Source: an uncultured Actinomycetes bacterium (GTDB lineage: Bacteria; Actinomycetota; Actinomycetes; Nanopelagicales; Nanopelagicaceae). From it: a DNA stretch of 8,108 bases. Below, one piece after another: positions 1-6,765 of this stretch (positions are counted from its first letter, which is position 1; every line of letters begins with the position of its first letter). The DNA lies in contig CAIUSQ010000260.1 in NCBI GenBank assembly GCA_903901905.1, positions 1 to 8,108 of the forward strand, in the 5' to 3' direction. The notes under the pieces were generated by a model. It did no database searches. It was not told the origin of the DNA and saw only the letters and a list, made by a program, of their open reading frames with translations. The position numbers were made by a program, and so were the translations under genes.

Positions 1-42
1 GAAATTCTGAGACCGACGGTTAAAGTCCGGATGAGAGGAAAC
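1..42 (+). promoter_or_regulatory. FMN riboswitch (RFN element), 3' part only
   Basis: The bases match the conserved 3' half of the FMN aptamer: a GAAATTC-type segment, then GACCGACGGTTAAAGTCCGG (11-30), then GATGAGAGGAA (30-40). These are the last junction strands and the closing P1 strand of the RFN element. The 5' half lies before the window, so the aptamer cannot be folded completely here. FMN riboswitches sense flavin mononucleotide and switch off riboflavin genes, which fits the complete rib operon downstream. The promoter is also outside the window. The assignment is strong because the core bases are nearly invariant and the context is right; the exact 3' boundary is approximate. Confidence 0.88.
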
Positions 43-47
43 CAACA

Positions 48-74
48 AAAGGTAGGTTTATTCCTGCCTACTTT
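48..74 (+). other. Leader hairpin 1 between riboswitch and ribD
   Basis: GTAGGT (52-57) can pair with GCCTAC (66-71) around an 8-nt loop, including one inner G-U wobble. AAA (48-50) and TTT (72-74) extend the stem past a bulged G51. The sequence after it (TTTGTGTTTG) is T-rich but has no clean U-tract, so I do not call an intrinsic terminator. It may be a spacer helix or part of the riboswitch expression platform. Confidence 0.35.
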
Positions 75-87
75 GTGTTTGCGAACG

Positions 88-103
88 TGCAATTTTTATT
101 GCA
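88..103 (+). other. Leader hairpin 2 between riboswitch and ribD
   Basis: TGCAAT (88-93) and ATTGCA (98-103) form a perfect 6-bp stem with a TTTT loop. It is AT-rich and weak on its own. It lies between hairpin 1 and the hairpin that covers the ribD ribosome binding site. Its role is unknown; it could be coincidental or could space the aptamer from the expression platform. Confidence 0.3.
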
Positions 104-118
104 TTGGCCTACACACAA

Positions 119-150
119 CCCCCGGAAACTCGTTACACAGAGTTAGGGGA
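119..150 (+). promoter_or_regulatory. Hairpin covering the ribD Shine-Dalgarno (candidate FMN switch)
   Basis: The ribD ribosome binding site is AGGGGA (145-150). Upstream, AACTC (127-131) pairs perfectly with GAGTT (140-144) around an 8-nt loop. Past a small internal loop (GGA 124-126 against A145), CCCC (120-123) pairs with GGGG (146-149). The whole fold hides the Shine-Dalgarno. FMN riboswitches often act by such sequestration, so I infer that FMN-bound aptamer favours this hairpin and blocks ribD translation. The pairing is seen in the sequence; the switching is inferred. Confidence 0.5.
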
Positions 151-156
151 CAGATG

Positions 157-1170
157 ATGGATTACACAGTTGCGATGCAACGTGCAATTGCCCTTGCCGA
201 AAAAGGACTTGGTAAAACAGCACCCAATCCAATTGTCGGCGCAGTGATCATTAGTGCAGCTGGCGAAGTTGTTGGTGAAGGTTTTCATGATCGTGTCAAT
301 TCTGCTGATCATGCAGAGGTAGTTGCAATTAAGGCTGCCGGGGATAAAGCAAAAGGTTCAACAATTGTTATCAGCCTTGAACCATGTAATCACACAGGCA
401 GCACGGGAGCGTGTGCACAGGCAATCATTGATGCAGGCATTACAACTGTTGTTTATGCAATTAGCGATCCCAATGAAAAAGCAGCCGGGGGAGCAGTTGC
501 ACTTCGCGCAGCGGGTCTCACCGTTATCGAAGGCGTTCTAAAAGATGAGGCAGCTTTTTCTAATCGTGCTTGGTTCATGAAGATTAAAAAGGGCAGACCA
601 TTTTTCACATGGAAGGTTGCCGCAACTCTTGATGGCAAAGTTGCAGCCGCAGATGGAACTTCTAAGTGGATCAGCAATGAGAGATCACGGGCTGATGTGC
701 AAATATTGCGCCGTCAGGCAGATGCAATCCTTGTGGGCACAAATACTGTTATTACAGATGATCCACATTTGATACCTCGTGGCTCTTTTGCTGGATATGG
801 AGACAACCCAATCCGCGTTATTTGTGGGGAGCAAGAGATACCAGAGGATGCGCAGATTTTCGATGATGCCGCAAAGACTATTCTTGTGAAATCTAAAGAT
901 CTGGATCTCTTGGTAGAAAAACTCAATGAGTTAGAGATCAATCATGTCTTTGTTGAGGCAGGACCAACATTAGGTAGCGCAATGTTGGATCACTGTTTAA
1001 TGGATGAACTAGTGATCTATCAAGCTCCCACGCTTTTAGGCACAGGTAAGCACTTCTTTACCTTTGATTATCCAACAACGATTACCGACCAAATGCGAAT
1101 GGATCACATAAGTACGCACGTTCTAGATGGCGATGTTAAGTCGGTATATCGCATAAGGAATGGTGAGTGA
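157..1170 (+). CDS. ribD: Bifunctional riboflavin deaminase/reductase RibD
   Basis: RibD carries out two cytosolic steps of riboflavin synthesis: zinc-dependent deamination of the GTP-derived pyrimidine, then NADPH-dependent reduction of its ribosyl side chain. The 337-residue protein has the usual order. The deaminase domain (about 1-145) shows TAPNPIVG (21-28), HAE (52-54) and EPCNHTG (75-81); the zinc ligands should be H52, C77 and C86. The reductase domain (about 148-337) shows RPFFTWKVAATLDGKVA (147-163), ILVGTNTVITDDP (191-203) and VEAGPT (266-271). I chose ATG 157 because AGGGGA lies 6 nt upstream; ATG 154 is the alternative. An upstream in-frame ATG at 31 lies inside the riboswitch and is rejected. 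It is the first gene of the rib operon and its stop overlaps ribE by 1 nt. The family call is secure. Confidence 0.96.
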   Translation: MDYTVAMQRAIALAEKGLGKTAPNPIVGAVIISAAGEVVGEGFHDRVNSADHAEVVAIKAAGDKAKGSTIVISLEPCNHTGSTGACAQAIIDAGITTVVYAISDPNEKAAGGAVALRAAGLTVIEGVLKDEAAFSNRAWFMKIKKGRPFFTWKVAATLDGKVAAADGTSKWISNERSRADVQILRRQADAILVGTNTVITDDPHLIPRGSFAGYGDNPIRVICGEQEIPEDAQIFDDAAKTILVKSKDLDLLVEKLNELEINHVFVEAGPTLGSAMLDHCLMDELVIYQAPTLLGTGKHFFTFDYPTTITDQMRMDHISTHVLDGDVKSVYRIRNGE

Positions 1171-1775
1171 TGTTTACAGGACTCATTGCAGAACTTGGTT
1201 CAATTACCGCTATCAAAAAGAGCGAAACATCTGCAATCTTTACTATTAACGCACCAGCGCTTGCTTCAGAGATTTCCGTGGGTGATTCTGTTGCGGTAAA
1301 CGGTGTGTGTTTAACTGCCACATCAATAGATGGCACCACCTTCACAGCAGATGTCATGATTCAAACTTTCAATCTGACATCTCTTTCGCAAATCCATGTA
1401 GGTAGTCCAGTAAACCTTGAACTTGCTGCCCAGCTAAATGCCCGTATGGGTGGACACATGGTTCAGGGCCATGTTGATGGAGTTGCAACAGTTGTTTCTC
1501 TAACTCCGGGGGATAAGTGGGCCCAGTTTGAGATCAACGTGCCGGCCGAGTTGAGCAAATACATTGTTAATCAAGGCTCTATCGCACTCGATGGTATTTC
1601 ACTAACTGTTGGAGAAATCAACGATGGAAACAATCAAGTGACTGTGTGGCTAATACCGGAAACTTTGGAGCGTACAAATCTCTCTACCAAAAAAGCTGGT
1701 GACCTTATTAATGTCGAAGTAGATATTTTGGCTAAATATGTAGAGCGATTGATCAGCAAGGGAGTGAAAAAATGA
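1170..1775 (+). CDS. ribE: Riboflavin synthase, alpha subunit
   Basis: The enzyme dismutates two 6,7-dimethyl-8-ribityllumazine molecules into riboflavin and the pyrimidine reused by RibH, normally as a homotrimer in the cytosol. The 201 residues form two lumazine-binding barrels: repeat 1 with MFTGLIAELG (1-10) and VGDSVAVNGVCLT (37-49), a GGHMVQGHVDG segment (94-104), and repeat 2 with GSIALDGISLT (136-146) and PETLERTNL (163-171). C47, H96, H101, D141, S144 and T146 sit where the family has conserved residues. Repeat 1 is odd: the usual ETLRxTNL stretch reads QTFNLTSL (65-72), while the copy in repeat 2 is intact. I chose ATG 1170, which overlaps the ribD stop by one base and gives the family's standard MFTG start; GTG 1167 is less likely. 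AAGGA (1155-1159) may serve as ribosome binding site, with coupling to ribD. Confidence 0.95.
   Translation: MFTGLIAELGSITAIKKSETSAIFTINAPALASEISVGDSVAVNGVCLTATSIDGTTFTADVMIQTFNLTSLSQIHVGSPVNLELAAQLNARMGGHMVQGHVDGVATVVSLTPGDKWAQFEINVPAELSKYIVNQGSIALDGISLTVGEINDGNNQVTVWLIPETLERTNLSTKKAGDLINVEVDILAKYVERLISKGVKK
1758..1764 (+). promoter_or_regulatory. Ribosome binding site of ribBA
   Basis: AAGGGAG lies 7 nt before the ribBA ATG, inside the last codons of ribE. It is a strong Shine-Dalgarno and fixes the start that overlaps the ribE stop in an ATGA arrangement. Confidence 0.8.
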
Positions 1776-2977
1776 GTAACTTCCTTGAAGCCCTAGAAGC
1801 ATTTAAGCGTGGAGAGATGATCATTGTTGTAGATGATGAAAACCGCGAAAACGAAGGTGATTTGATGATGTTAGCTGAGAAGGCCACATCAAAGAGCGTT
1901 GGATTTATGGTGCGCCATACCACTGGAATTTTATGCGTTGCAATGCAAGAAAAACGTGCCCGCAAACTTCGTTTACCATTAATGGTCGAAAATAATCAGG
2001 ACACAAAGAAAACCGCATTTACTGTCAGCGTTGATGTAAAAAAGGATCTTTCTACAGGAGTAAGTGCACAAGAGCGCGCAAACACAGTAGTTGCATTGGC
2101 ATCAGATGAATCTGTAGCAAGTGATTTCATTAGACCAGGACATGTTTTTCCACTGATAGCAGTTGATGGTGGATTAAAGGTTCGCAGAGGTCATACTGAA
2201 GCTGGAATTGCTTTGGCACAACTAGTAGGAGCCCAACCCTTATGTCTACTCTCTGAAATTGTTAATGAAGATGGCTCTATGGCACGTGGTCAATCGCTAA
2301 AAGATTTCGCAGCCACCCATGGGCTCTTAACGATTTCAATTGAAGAGTTATCTCAGCAGGTCGTTCCTACAGATGATAAAGATCGGCAAGATTCAGAGGG
2401 ATTTACTTTTGATTGGGCGCAGTTGCCCTTGCGCGATCAGGCTTGGCAGGTGGCGACATATCCGACTCTAAATCAACGTGAACATGCAGTTATTAAGTTC
2501 GGATCTACGGGCGCTAATCCATTGGTTCGCATTCATAGCGAATGCTTTACTGGTGATGTTTTGCATTCACAAAGATGTGACTGCGGAGATCAGTTGGAGC
2601 TCTCTATCTCTTTAATTGAAGCCAGTGGTTACGGATACATAATTTATTTGCGCAATCATGAAGGGCGCGGAATAGGTTTAAGTGAAAAAATCAAGGCATA
2701 TCAACTACAGGATCAAGGGATGGATACAGTGGAGGCAAATATTGCCTTGGGACATCAAGTCGATGCACGCAAGTGGAGCGATGCAGTTTCGATCGTTCAC
2801 AATCTTGGAATAAAAACCCTGACTCTGCTGACTAACAATCCCGATAAGGTTGCAGCGTTTGAAGAATCTGCGATTACATGCCTCCAACAGCATTTAGTGG
2901 TGAAAGTAAATGAGTTTAATGAGAAGTATGTAGAAACCAAAGAGAGCAAATTGGGACATAACCGAGGGGGCAAATAA
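1772..2977 (+). CDS. ribBA: Fused DHBP synthase / GTP cyclohydrolase II (RibBA)
   Basis: This 401-residue fusion supplies both precursors of riboflavin: 3,4-dihydroxy-2-butanone 4-phosphate from ribulose 5-phosphate, and the pyrimidine from GTP. The RibB half (about 1-200) shows DDENRENEGD (21-30), RPGHVFPL (121-128) and RRGHTEAG (138-145). The RibA half (about 205-401) shows RIHSECFTGD (253-262) with zinc ligands C258, C269 and C271, then EGRGIGL (297-303), Y310, D331 and R333 at catalytic positions, and LLTNNPDK (352-359). Both halves therefore look active. Length is typical of RibBA. The start overlaps the ribE stop by 4 nt and is preceded by a strong Shine-Dalgarno, so translation is probably coupled. 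The stop directly abuts the ribH ATG. Fused RibBA is common in actinobacteria, firmicutes and plants; nothing suggests that one half is degenerate. Confidence 0.96.
   Translation: MSNFLEALEAFKRGEMIIVVDDENRENEGDLMMLAEKATSKSVGFMVRHTTGILCVAMQEKRARKLRLPLMVENNQDTKKTAFTVSVDVKKDLSTGVSAQERANTVVALASDESVASDFIRPGHVFPLIAVDGGLKVRRGHTEAGIALAQLVGAQPLCLLSEIVNEDGSMARGQSLKDFAATHGLLTISIEELSQQVVPTDDKDRQDSEGFTFDWAQLPLRDQAWQVATYPTLNQREHAVIKFGSTGANPLVRIHSECFTGDVLHSQRCDCGDQLELSISLIEASGYGYIIYLRNHEGRGIGLSEKIKAYQLQDQGMDTVEANIALGHQVDARKWSDAVSIVHNLGIKTLTLLTNNPDKVAAFEESAITCLQQHLVVKVNEFNEKYVETKESKLGHNRGGK
2964..2970 (+). promoter_or_regulatory. Ribosome binding site of ribH
   Basis: GAGGGGG lies 7 nt before the ribH ATG, inside the 3' end of ribBA. 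It is a strong Shine-Dalgarno and supports the start that abuts the ribBA stop (TAAATG). Confidence 0.8.
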
Positions 2978-3445
2978 ATGGCAGCTAGTTCTCCGCAGAT
3001 CAAAGTCAGGTCTCTGCCTCATGTAAAGGTCGCAATCATTTCTTCTTCCTGGCATTTGGATTTGTGTAATGACTTAGTAGCAGGTGCGCAAAGAGCTTTA
3101 GTGCAAGCATCCATTACTAAAGTTGAAACGATATTTGTACCAGGATCATTTGAGATTCCACTTGCATCGCAGATTGCATTTGAAAAAGGCTTCGATGCAG
3201 TTGTCGCTGTTGGATTAGTTCTCAAAGGTGAAACTCCACACTTTGATTACGTATGTCAGGGAGTTACACAGGGCATTCTTGATGTGTCACTTAAATTCTC
3301 TAAGCCAATTGGATTTGGTGTACTTATGTGTAATGACATGGACCAAGCAATTGCACGATCTGGAGTGGCAGGTAGCAACGAGGACAAAGGTTACGACAGT
3401 GCAATTGCAGCCATCGAACTTTTGTATTTAAGCAGCAAGAAGTAA
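2978..3445 (+). CDS. ribH: 6,7-dimethyl-8-ribityllumazine synthase RibH
   Basis: RibH condenses the RibB product (DHBP) with the RibD-derived pyrimidine to give the lumazine that RibE turns into riboflavin. The family forms pentamers or 60-subunit shells in the cytosol. The 155 residues are the usual length. W25 is the expected aromatic residue stacking on the substrate ring, PGSFEIP (55-61) is the substrate loop, and KGETPHFDYV (83-92) carries the catalytic histidine H88. FGVLMCND (113-120) and R127 follow in the phosphate-binding region; this loop usually reads FGVLT, so the MC is a mild variant. It is the last gene of the operon and starts immediately after the ribBA stop. No clear intrinsic terminator follows. 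Identification is secure. Confidence 0.95.
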   Translation: MAASSPQIKVRSLPHVKVAIISSSWHLDLCNDLVAGAQRALVQASITKVETIFVPGSFEIPLASQIAFEKGFDAVVAVGLVLKGETPHFDYVCQGVTQGILDVSLKFSKPIGFGVLMCNDMDQAIARSGVAGSNEDKGYDSAIAAIELLYLSSKK

Positions 3446-3622
3446 TTGTTTGGAAAGCCCCATATAACTGTGATGTTCATAACTTCTCGTCGGGCCATAT
3501 CCGCAACTGGCCGTAACTTGCGATAGTTCTAAATCCTGATACGGGGGGTGGAGCGTGATTTATAGAAGTTTTAACCTCGGGGATTGTCAAAAAAGCCTCT
3601 GGCCTATAGTTAAGATTGCGCC
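3446..3622 (+). other. Intergenic gap between ribH and prpC
   Basis: This 177-nt stretch has no convincing small ORF and no RNA gene that I recognise. It holds a 5-bp hairpin, GGCCA (3493-3497) with TGGCC (3508-3512), that lacks a following U-tract. AACT is repeated at 3466, 3481, 3505 and 3515, twice as ATAACT (3464 and 3479). A G-run lies at 3543-3548, and the prpC promoter occupies the last 40 bases. The rib operon terminator should be here, but I cannot point to a standard one; Rho-dependent ending is possible. Confidence 0.5.
3584..3616 (+). promoter_or_regulatory. Promoter of prpC operon, probably leaderless
   Basis: TTGTCA (3584-3589) resembles a -35 box. Two overlapping -10 candidates follow: TATAGT (3605-3610, 15-nt spacer) and TAAGAT (3611-3616). 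With TAAGAT, transcription would start about 7 nt later, at the prpC ATG at 3623. With TATAGT the leader would be about 6 nt. In either case there is no room for a Shine-Dalgarno and none is seen. Leaderless transcripts with TANNNT boxes are common in actinobacteria. The motif match is visible; the start site is inferred. Confidence 0.55.
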
Positions 3623-4753
3623 ATGAGTGAATTCAAACCTAAAAAGTCGGTAGCCCTCTCAGGAGTCCCAGCAGGAAGTACTGGATTAAGTTCAGTTGGA
3701 GAGGGAGATCTTCACTATCGTGGGTATTCCATCAAAGACTTGGCTGCAAACTGCCAATTCGAAGAGGTTGCATTTTTATTAGTTCATGGTGAACTTCCAA
3801 CCCAAAAGCAGTTGGATAGTTACAAATCAAAGCTCAAAGGTTTACGCGGGCTTTCACCAGCTGTTAAAACAATTCTAGAACAGATCCCAGCTTCTGCACA
3901 TGCAATGGATGTTTTGCGAACCGCTTTTTCAGCAGTTGGCGCAGTTAACCCGGAATCAACAAAGCACACCGAAGCAGAGGCGCGTGATCTTGCCGATTCT
4001 ATGTTGGCTAAGACTGGTTCAATTCTTGGATACTGGCATCACTTTGCAAACAACGGCAAGAAAATTGAAGTTGAAACAGATGATGATTCAATCGGTGCTC
4101 ACTTTTTACATCTTTTGCACGGAGAAAAGCCAAGTGCCCTTTGGGAAAAAGCTATGCATATTTCACTAGTACTTTATGCAGAGCACGAATTCAATGCCTC
4201 AACATTTACAAGTCGAGTCATCGCCGGAACTGGCGCAGACATTTACTCCTGTGTTTCGGGAGCAATTGGAGCACTCAGTGGGCCAAAGCACGGCGGAGCC
4301 AACGAGGTAGCACTTGAGATTCAGCAGCGCTATTCAACAGCTGATGAAGCTGAGGCTGATATTCGAAAGCGTGTAGAAAACAAAGAAGTAGTTATTGGCT
4401 TTGGTCACCCTGTATACACAGTTTCTGATCCACGAAATGAAATTGTTAAAATCATCACAAAAGAGCTTGCAGTAGCTGCAGGTAAGTCAAATGACTATGA
4501 GATTGCAGAGCGAATTGAATCTGTCATGTGGGAAGTTAAGAAAATGTTCCCTAACGTAGACTGGTTCTCAGCAGTTGCATATGACTCTATGAAGATTCCA
4601 GTTAACTATTTCACTCCGATATTTGTGATGTCGAGAATTTCTGGATGGACCTCTCACGTTATTGAGCAGCGAAATGATGGAAAAATTATTCGCCCAACCG
4701 CGCTCTATGTGGGGCCAGAGGATAAAGCCTTCATTTCAATCGACAAGCGGTAG
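3623..4753 (+). CDS. prpC: 2-methylcitrate synthase / citrate synthase (PrpC type)
   Basis: Citrate synthase-fold enzyme that joins oxaloacetate to propionyl-CoA (methylcitrate cycle) and, in many members, to acetyl-CoA (TCA cycle). The 376 residues are full length. The catalytic triad is H223 in GPKHGGAN, H262 in GFGHPVY and D313 in NVDWFSA; R271, R338 and R357 fit substrate carboxylate binding. PrpC-type signatures are [14 protein letters not shown] (5-18), [17 protein letters not shown] (151-167), [18 protein letters not shown] (187-204) and IIEQR-like VIEQR (346-350). From memory these segments are almost identical to E. coli PrpC, unlike the more diverged mycobacterial enzymes I recall. 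No prpB or prpD lies in the window, so it may serve as general citrate synthase. The ATG follows a near-leaderless promoter. It heads a set with the helicase 10 nt downstream. The fold is certain; substrate preference is not. Confidence 0.93.
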   Translation: MSEFKPKKSVALSGVPAGSTGLSSVGEGDLHYRGYSIKDLAANCQFEEVAFLLVHGELPTQKQLDSYKSKLKGLRGLSPAVKTILEQIPASAHAMDVLRTAFSAVGAVNPESTKHTEAEARDLADSMLAKTGSILGYWHHFANNGKKIEVETDDDSIGAHFLHLLHGEKPSALWEKAMHISLVLYAEHEFNASTFTSRVIAGTGADIYSCVSGAIGALSGPKHGGANEVALEIQQRYSTADEAEADIRKRVENKEVVIGFGHPVYTVSDPRNEIVKIITKELAVAAGKSNDYEIAERIESVMWEVKKMFPNVDWFSAVAYDSMKIPVNYFTPIFVMSRISGWTSHVIEQRNDGKIIRPTALYVGPEDKAFISIDKR

Positions 4754-4763
4754 ATCTACATGA

Positions 4764-6761
4764 ATGAGTGACATGTCAGCAAAAGTGCGCAAAGCACTTG
4801 ATGTCGCTATAGAAGCAATCGGCGGATCGGCGCGTGAAGGCCAGATTGAAATGGCTGAAGCCGTTGCTAACGCATTAACAAATCGTCACCACTTAATGGT
4901 CCAAGCCGGTACTGGTACCGGTAAGTCCCTTGCATATTTAGTACCTGGAATAGTCCATGGGCGCAAAGTTTTGGTTGCAACAGCAACGTTGGCTTTACAA
5001 CGCCAATTAATAGACCGGGACTTACCTGCAGTCGTTCCAGCACTTGAAAAGGAACTTGGTCGCGAAATTACTTTTGCAATCTATAAGGGCGTAGGCAATT
5101 ACGTCTGTCTTCAAAAAATGAATAGTGAAGAGATCGATCCAGATGCAGAGTTGGTAATGGATGTTTCATCACTCGAAAAAGATGCAAAACAACTAATCGC
5201 CTGGGCAAAAACTCCTGGAGTTAGTGGTGATCGAGATGATGCACCAGATGTAGATCGCAGAGTGTGGGCAGCAAATAGCGTTTCGGGCCGCGAATGTGTG
5301 GGCGCTGATGTCTGTGCCTTTGGTTCAAAATGCTTTGCGGCCAATGCAAAGGCTAAAGCTCAACTGGCCGACATTGTTGTTACAAACCACACGCTTCTTG
5401 CCATTGAAATCGTTGACTCGCATCCAATTTTGCCAGAGCGCGACTGCGTTATTTTAGATGAGGCACATGAGTTCATGGATCGGGCAACCCAAGCGGTAAC
5501 AGATGAGTTGACCTCAAATCGAGTTCTGCGAGCAGCTGCAATGGCAAGAAAATTTATGCCAGGCAAGCTCTCTGATGCTTTTCATAAATCTGCAAATGAT
5601 TTTCATGAGGCGATGGTTGATTACGGTGATTCAATTAAGCTAGAAGCCACACCTTCTTCTCGGTTAGAGGAGATTCCGCAGTCATTAGAGGCTCCAATTC
5701 GTAAGGTCCTAGAGAGCGCCAAGGCGATTACTGCATTTCTTTCAGCAGATGATGAAATCATTAATACCGATGCCTTAGCAGAGCGTGCCCGAGTAAAAGG
5801 CGCGGTCAATGAAATAAGCACAACGGCGGCAACAGTTCTTAAAATGGGGGATGGCTTAGTACTTTGGTATGAACCAACCTATTCCACACTTTATTTAGCG
5901 CCACTTTCTGTATCAGAAGTATTGCGTGAGAACTTACTAACAAAAACACCCGTAATCGCTACATCTGCAACGTTAACTATCGGCAAAGGCTTTGATTCGA
6001 TGGCCAAAAGTATTGGCTTTTTAATCGGCGAAGATCCCAACACTGATCTAAACGATGACGAGATTGATCCTGGAAACCTTCAAATGTTAGATGTTGGATC
6101 ACCTTTTGATTTTGCTAACCAAGGCGTTTTATACATGCCCAAGCATTTACCAGAGCCTGGCAGAGATGGTCCAAGCCAAGAAGTTTTAACAGAGCTCGGC
6201 GAGTTAATTGATGCCGCTGGTGGTCGAACTCTTGCCTTGTTTTCTTCGTGGAGGGGCGTTGAGGCAGCAGATGCTCATCTTCGAAAAGTGTTAGCAGAGC
6301 TTCCTATAAAGATTATTACGCAAAAACGCGGAGATGCAGTAGGACCACTTGTTGCACGCTTTGCAAAAGATGAAACATCTATTTTGCTCGGAACCATGTC
6401 TCTATGGCAGGGAGTTGATGTTCCCGGAAATAGTTGCATCTTGGTAGCAATCGATCGAATTCCCTTTCCTCGTCCAGATGAACCAGTTATGAGTGCGCGC
6501 GCAGCTCAAGCAGATGCGGCCGGAGGTAGTGGCTTTATGCAAGTCTCTCTTCCAAGGGCTGCTCTCTTGTTAGCCCAAGGCACTGGTCGGTTAATTCGAA
6601 GTGAAAAAGATAGGGGAGTAGTAGCAATTTTGGATTCACGAATTGTTACAAAGCGTTACGGAAGCACGCTGCTCAACTCCATGCCACCACTCTGGAGAAC
6701 CTCAGACTCTGAAGTTGTACGAGATTCATTGCGCAGACTTGCACAGAGCGTGAAAGACTAG
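4764..6761 (+). CDS. dinG: DinG/YoaA-family Fe-S ATP-dependent DNA helicase
   Basis: Superfamily 2 helicase of the XPD/DinG group; relatives unwind DNA 5' to 3' and help resolve R-loops, D-loops and stalled forks. The 665 residues show Walker A AGTGTGKS (48-55), DEAH (232-235), SATL (401-404), GTMSLWQGVDVPG (543-555) and the arginine motif QGTGRLIR (605-612). Four cysteines, C115, C178, C184 and C190, sit between Walker A and DEAH as expected for the iron-sulfur cluster, so the cluster should be present. There is no N-terminal exonuclease domain, unlike the Gram-positive DinG with nuclease. The start at ATG 4764 lies 10 nt after prpC; ATG 4773 is an in-frame alternative, and no strong Shine-Dalgarno decides between them. 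A three-codon ORF (4760-4771) overlaps the start. Family is sure; DinG rather than YoaA orthology is not resolved. Confidence 0.93.
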   Translation: MSDMSAKVRKALDVAIEAIGGSAREGQIEMAEAVANALTNRHHLMVQAGTGTGKSLAYLVPGIVHGRKVLVATATLALQRQLIDRDLPAVVPALEKELGREITFAIYKGVGNYVCLQKMNSEEIDPDAELVMDVSSLEKDAKQLIAWAKTPGVSGDRDDAPDVDRRVWAANSVSGRECVGADVCAFGSKCFAANAKAKAQLADIVVTNHTLLAIEIVDSHPILPERDCVILDEAHEFMDRATQAVTDELTSNRVLRAAAMARKFMPGKLSDAFHKSANDFHEAMVDYGDSIKLEATPSSRLEEIPQSLEAPIRKVLESAKAITAFLSADDEIINTDALAERARVKGAVNEISTTAATVLKMGDGLVLWYEPTYSTLYLAPLSVSEVLRENLLTKTPVIATSATLTIGKGFDSMAKSIGFLIGEDPNTDLNDDEIDPGNLQMLDVGSPFDFANQGVLYMPKHLPEPGRDGPSQEVLTELGELIDAAGGRTLALFSSWRGVEAADAHLRKVLAELPIKIITQKRGDAVGPLVARFAKDETSILLGTMSLWQGVDVPGNSCILVAIDRIPFPRPDEPVMSARAAQADAAGGSGFMQVSLPRAALLLAQGTGRLIRSEKDRGVVAILDSRIVTKRYGSTLLNSMPPLWRTSDSEVVRDSLRRLAQSVKD

Positions 6762-6765
6762 AGAC

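Noticed and set aside
31..156. In-frame N-terminal extension of RibD from ATG 31
   Set aside because: ATG 31 lies inside the conserved 3' strand of the FMN aptamer, the extension is cysteine-rich and unlike RibD, and a good Shine-Dalgarno sits just before 154/157.
3228..3431. A 67-codon + strand frame inside ribH
   Set aside because: It is out of frame with the strongly conserved RibH sequence, and its translation has no family character.
3493..3512. GGCCA/TGGCC hairpin as a rib operon terminator
   Set aside because: The stem is only 5 bp with a 10-nt loop and no U-tract follows, so it does not meet the standard for an intrinsic terminator.
5111..5821. Several antisense open frames of 60-77 codons within the helicase gene
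   Set aside because: They lie opposite a well-conserved coding frame, show no recognisable motifs and have no ribosome binding sites; they are shadows of the real gene.
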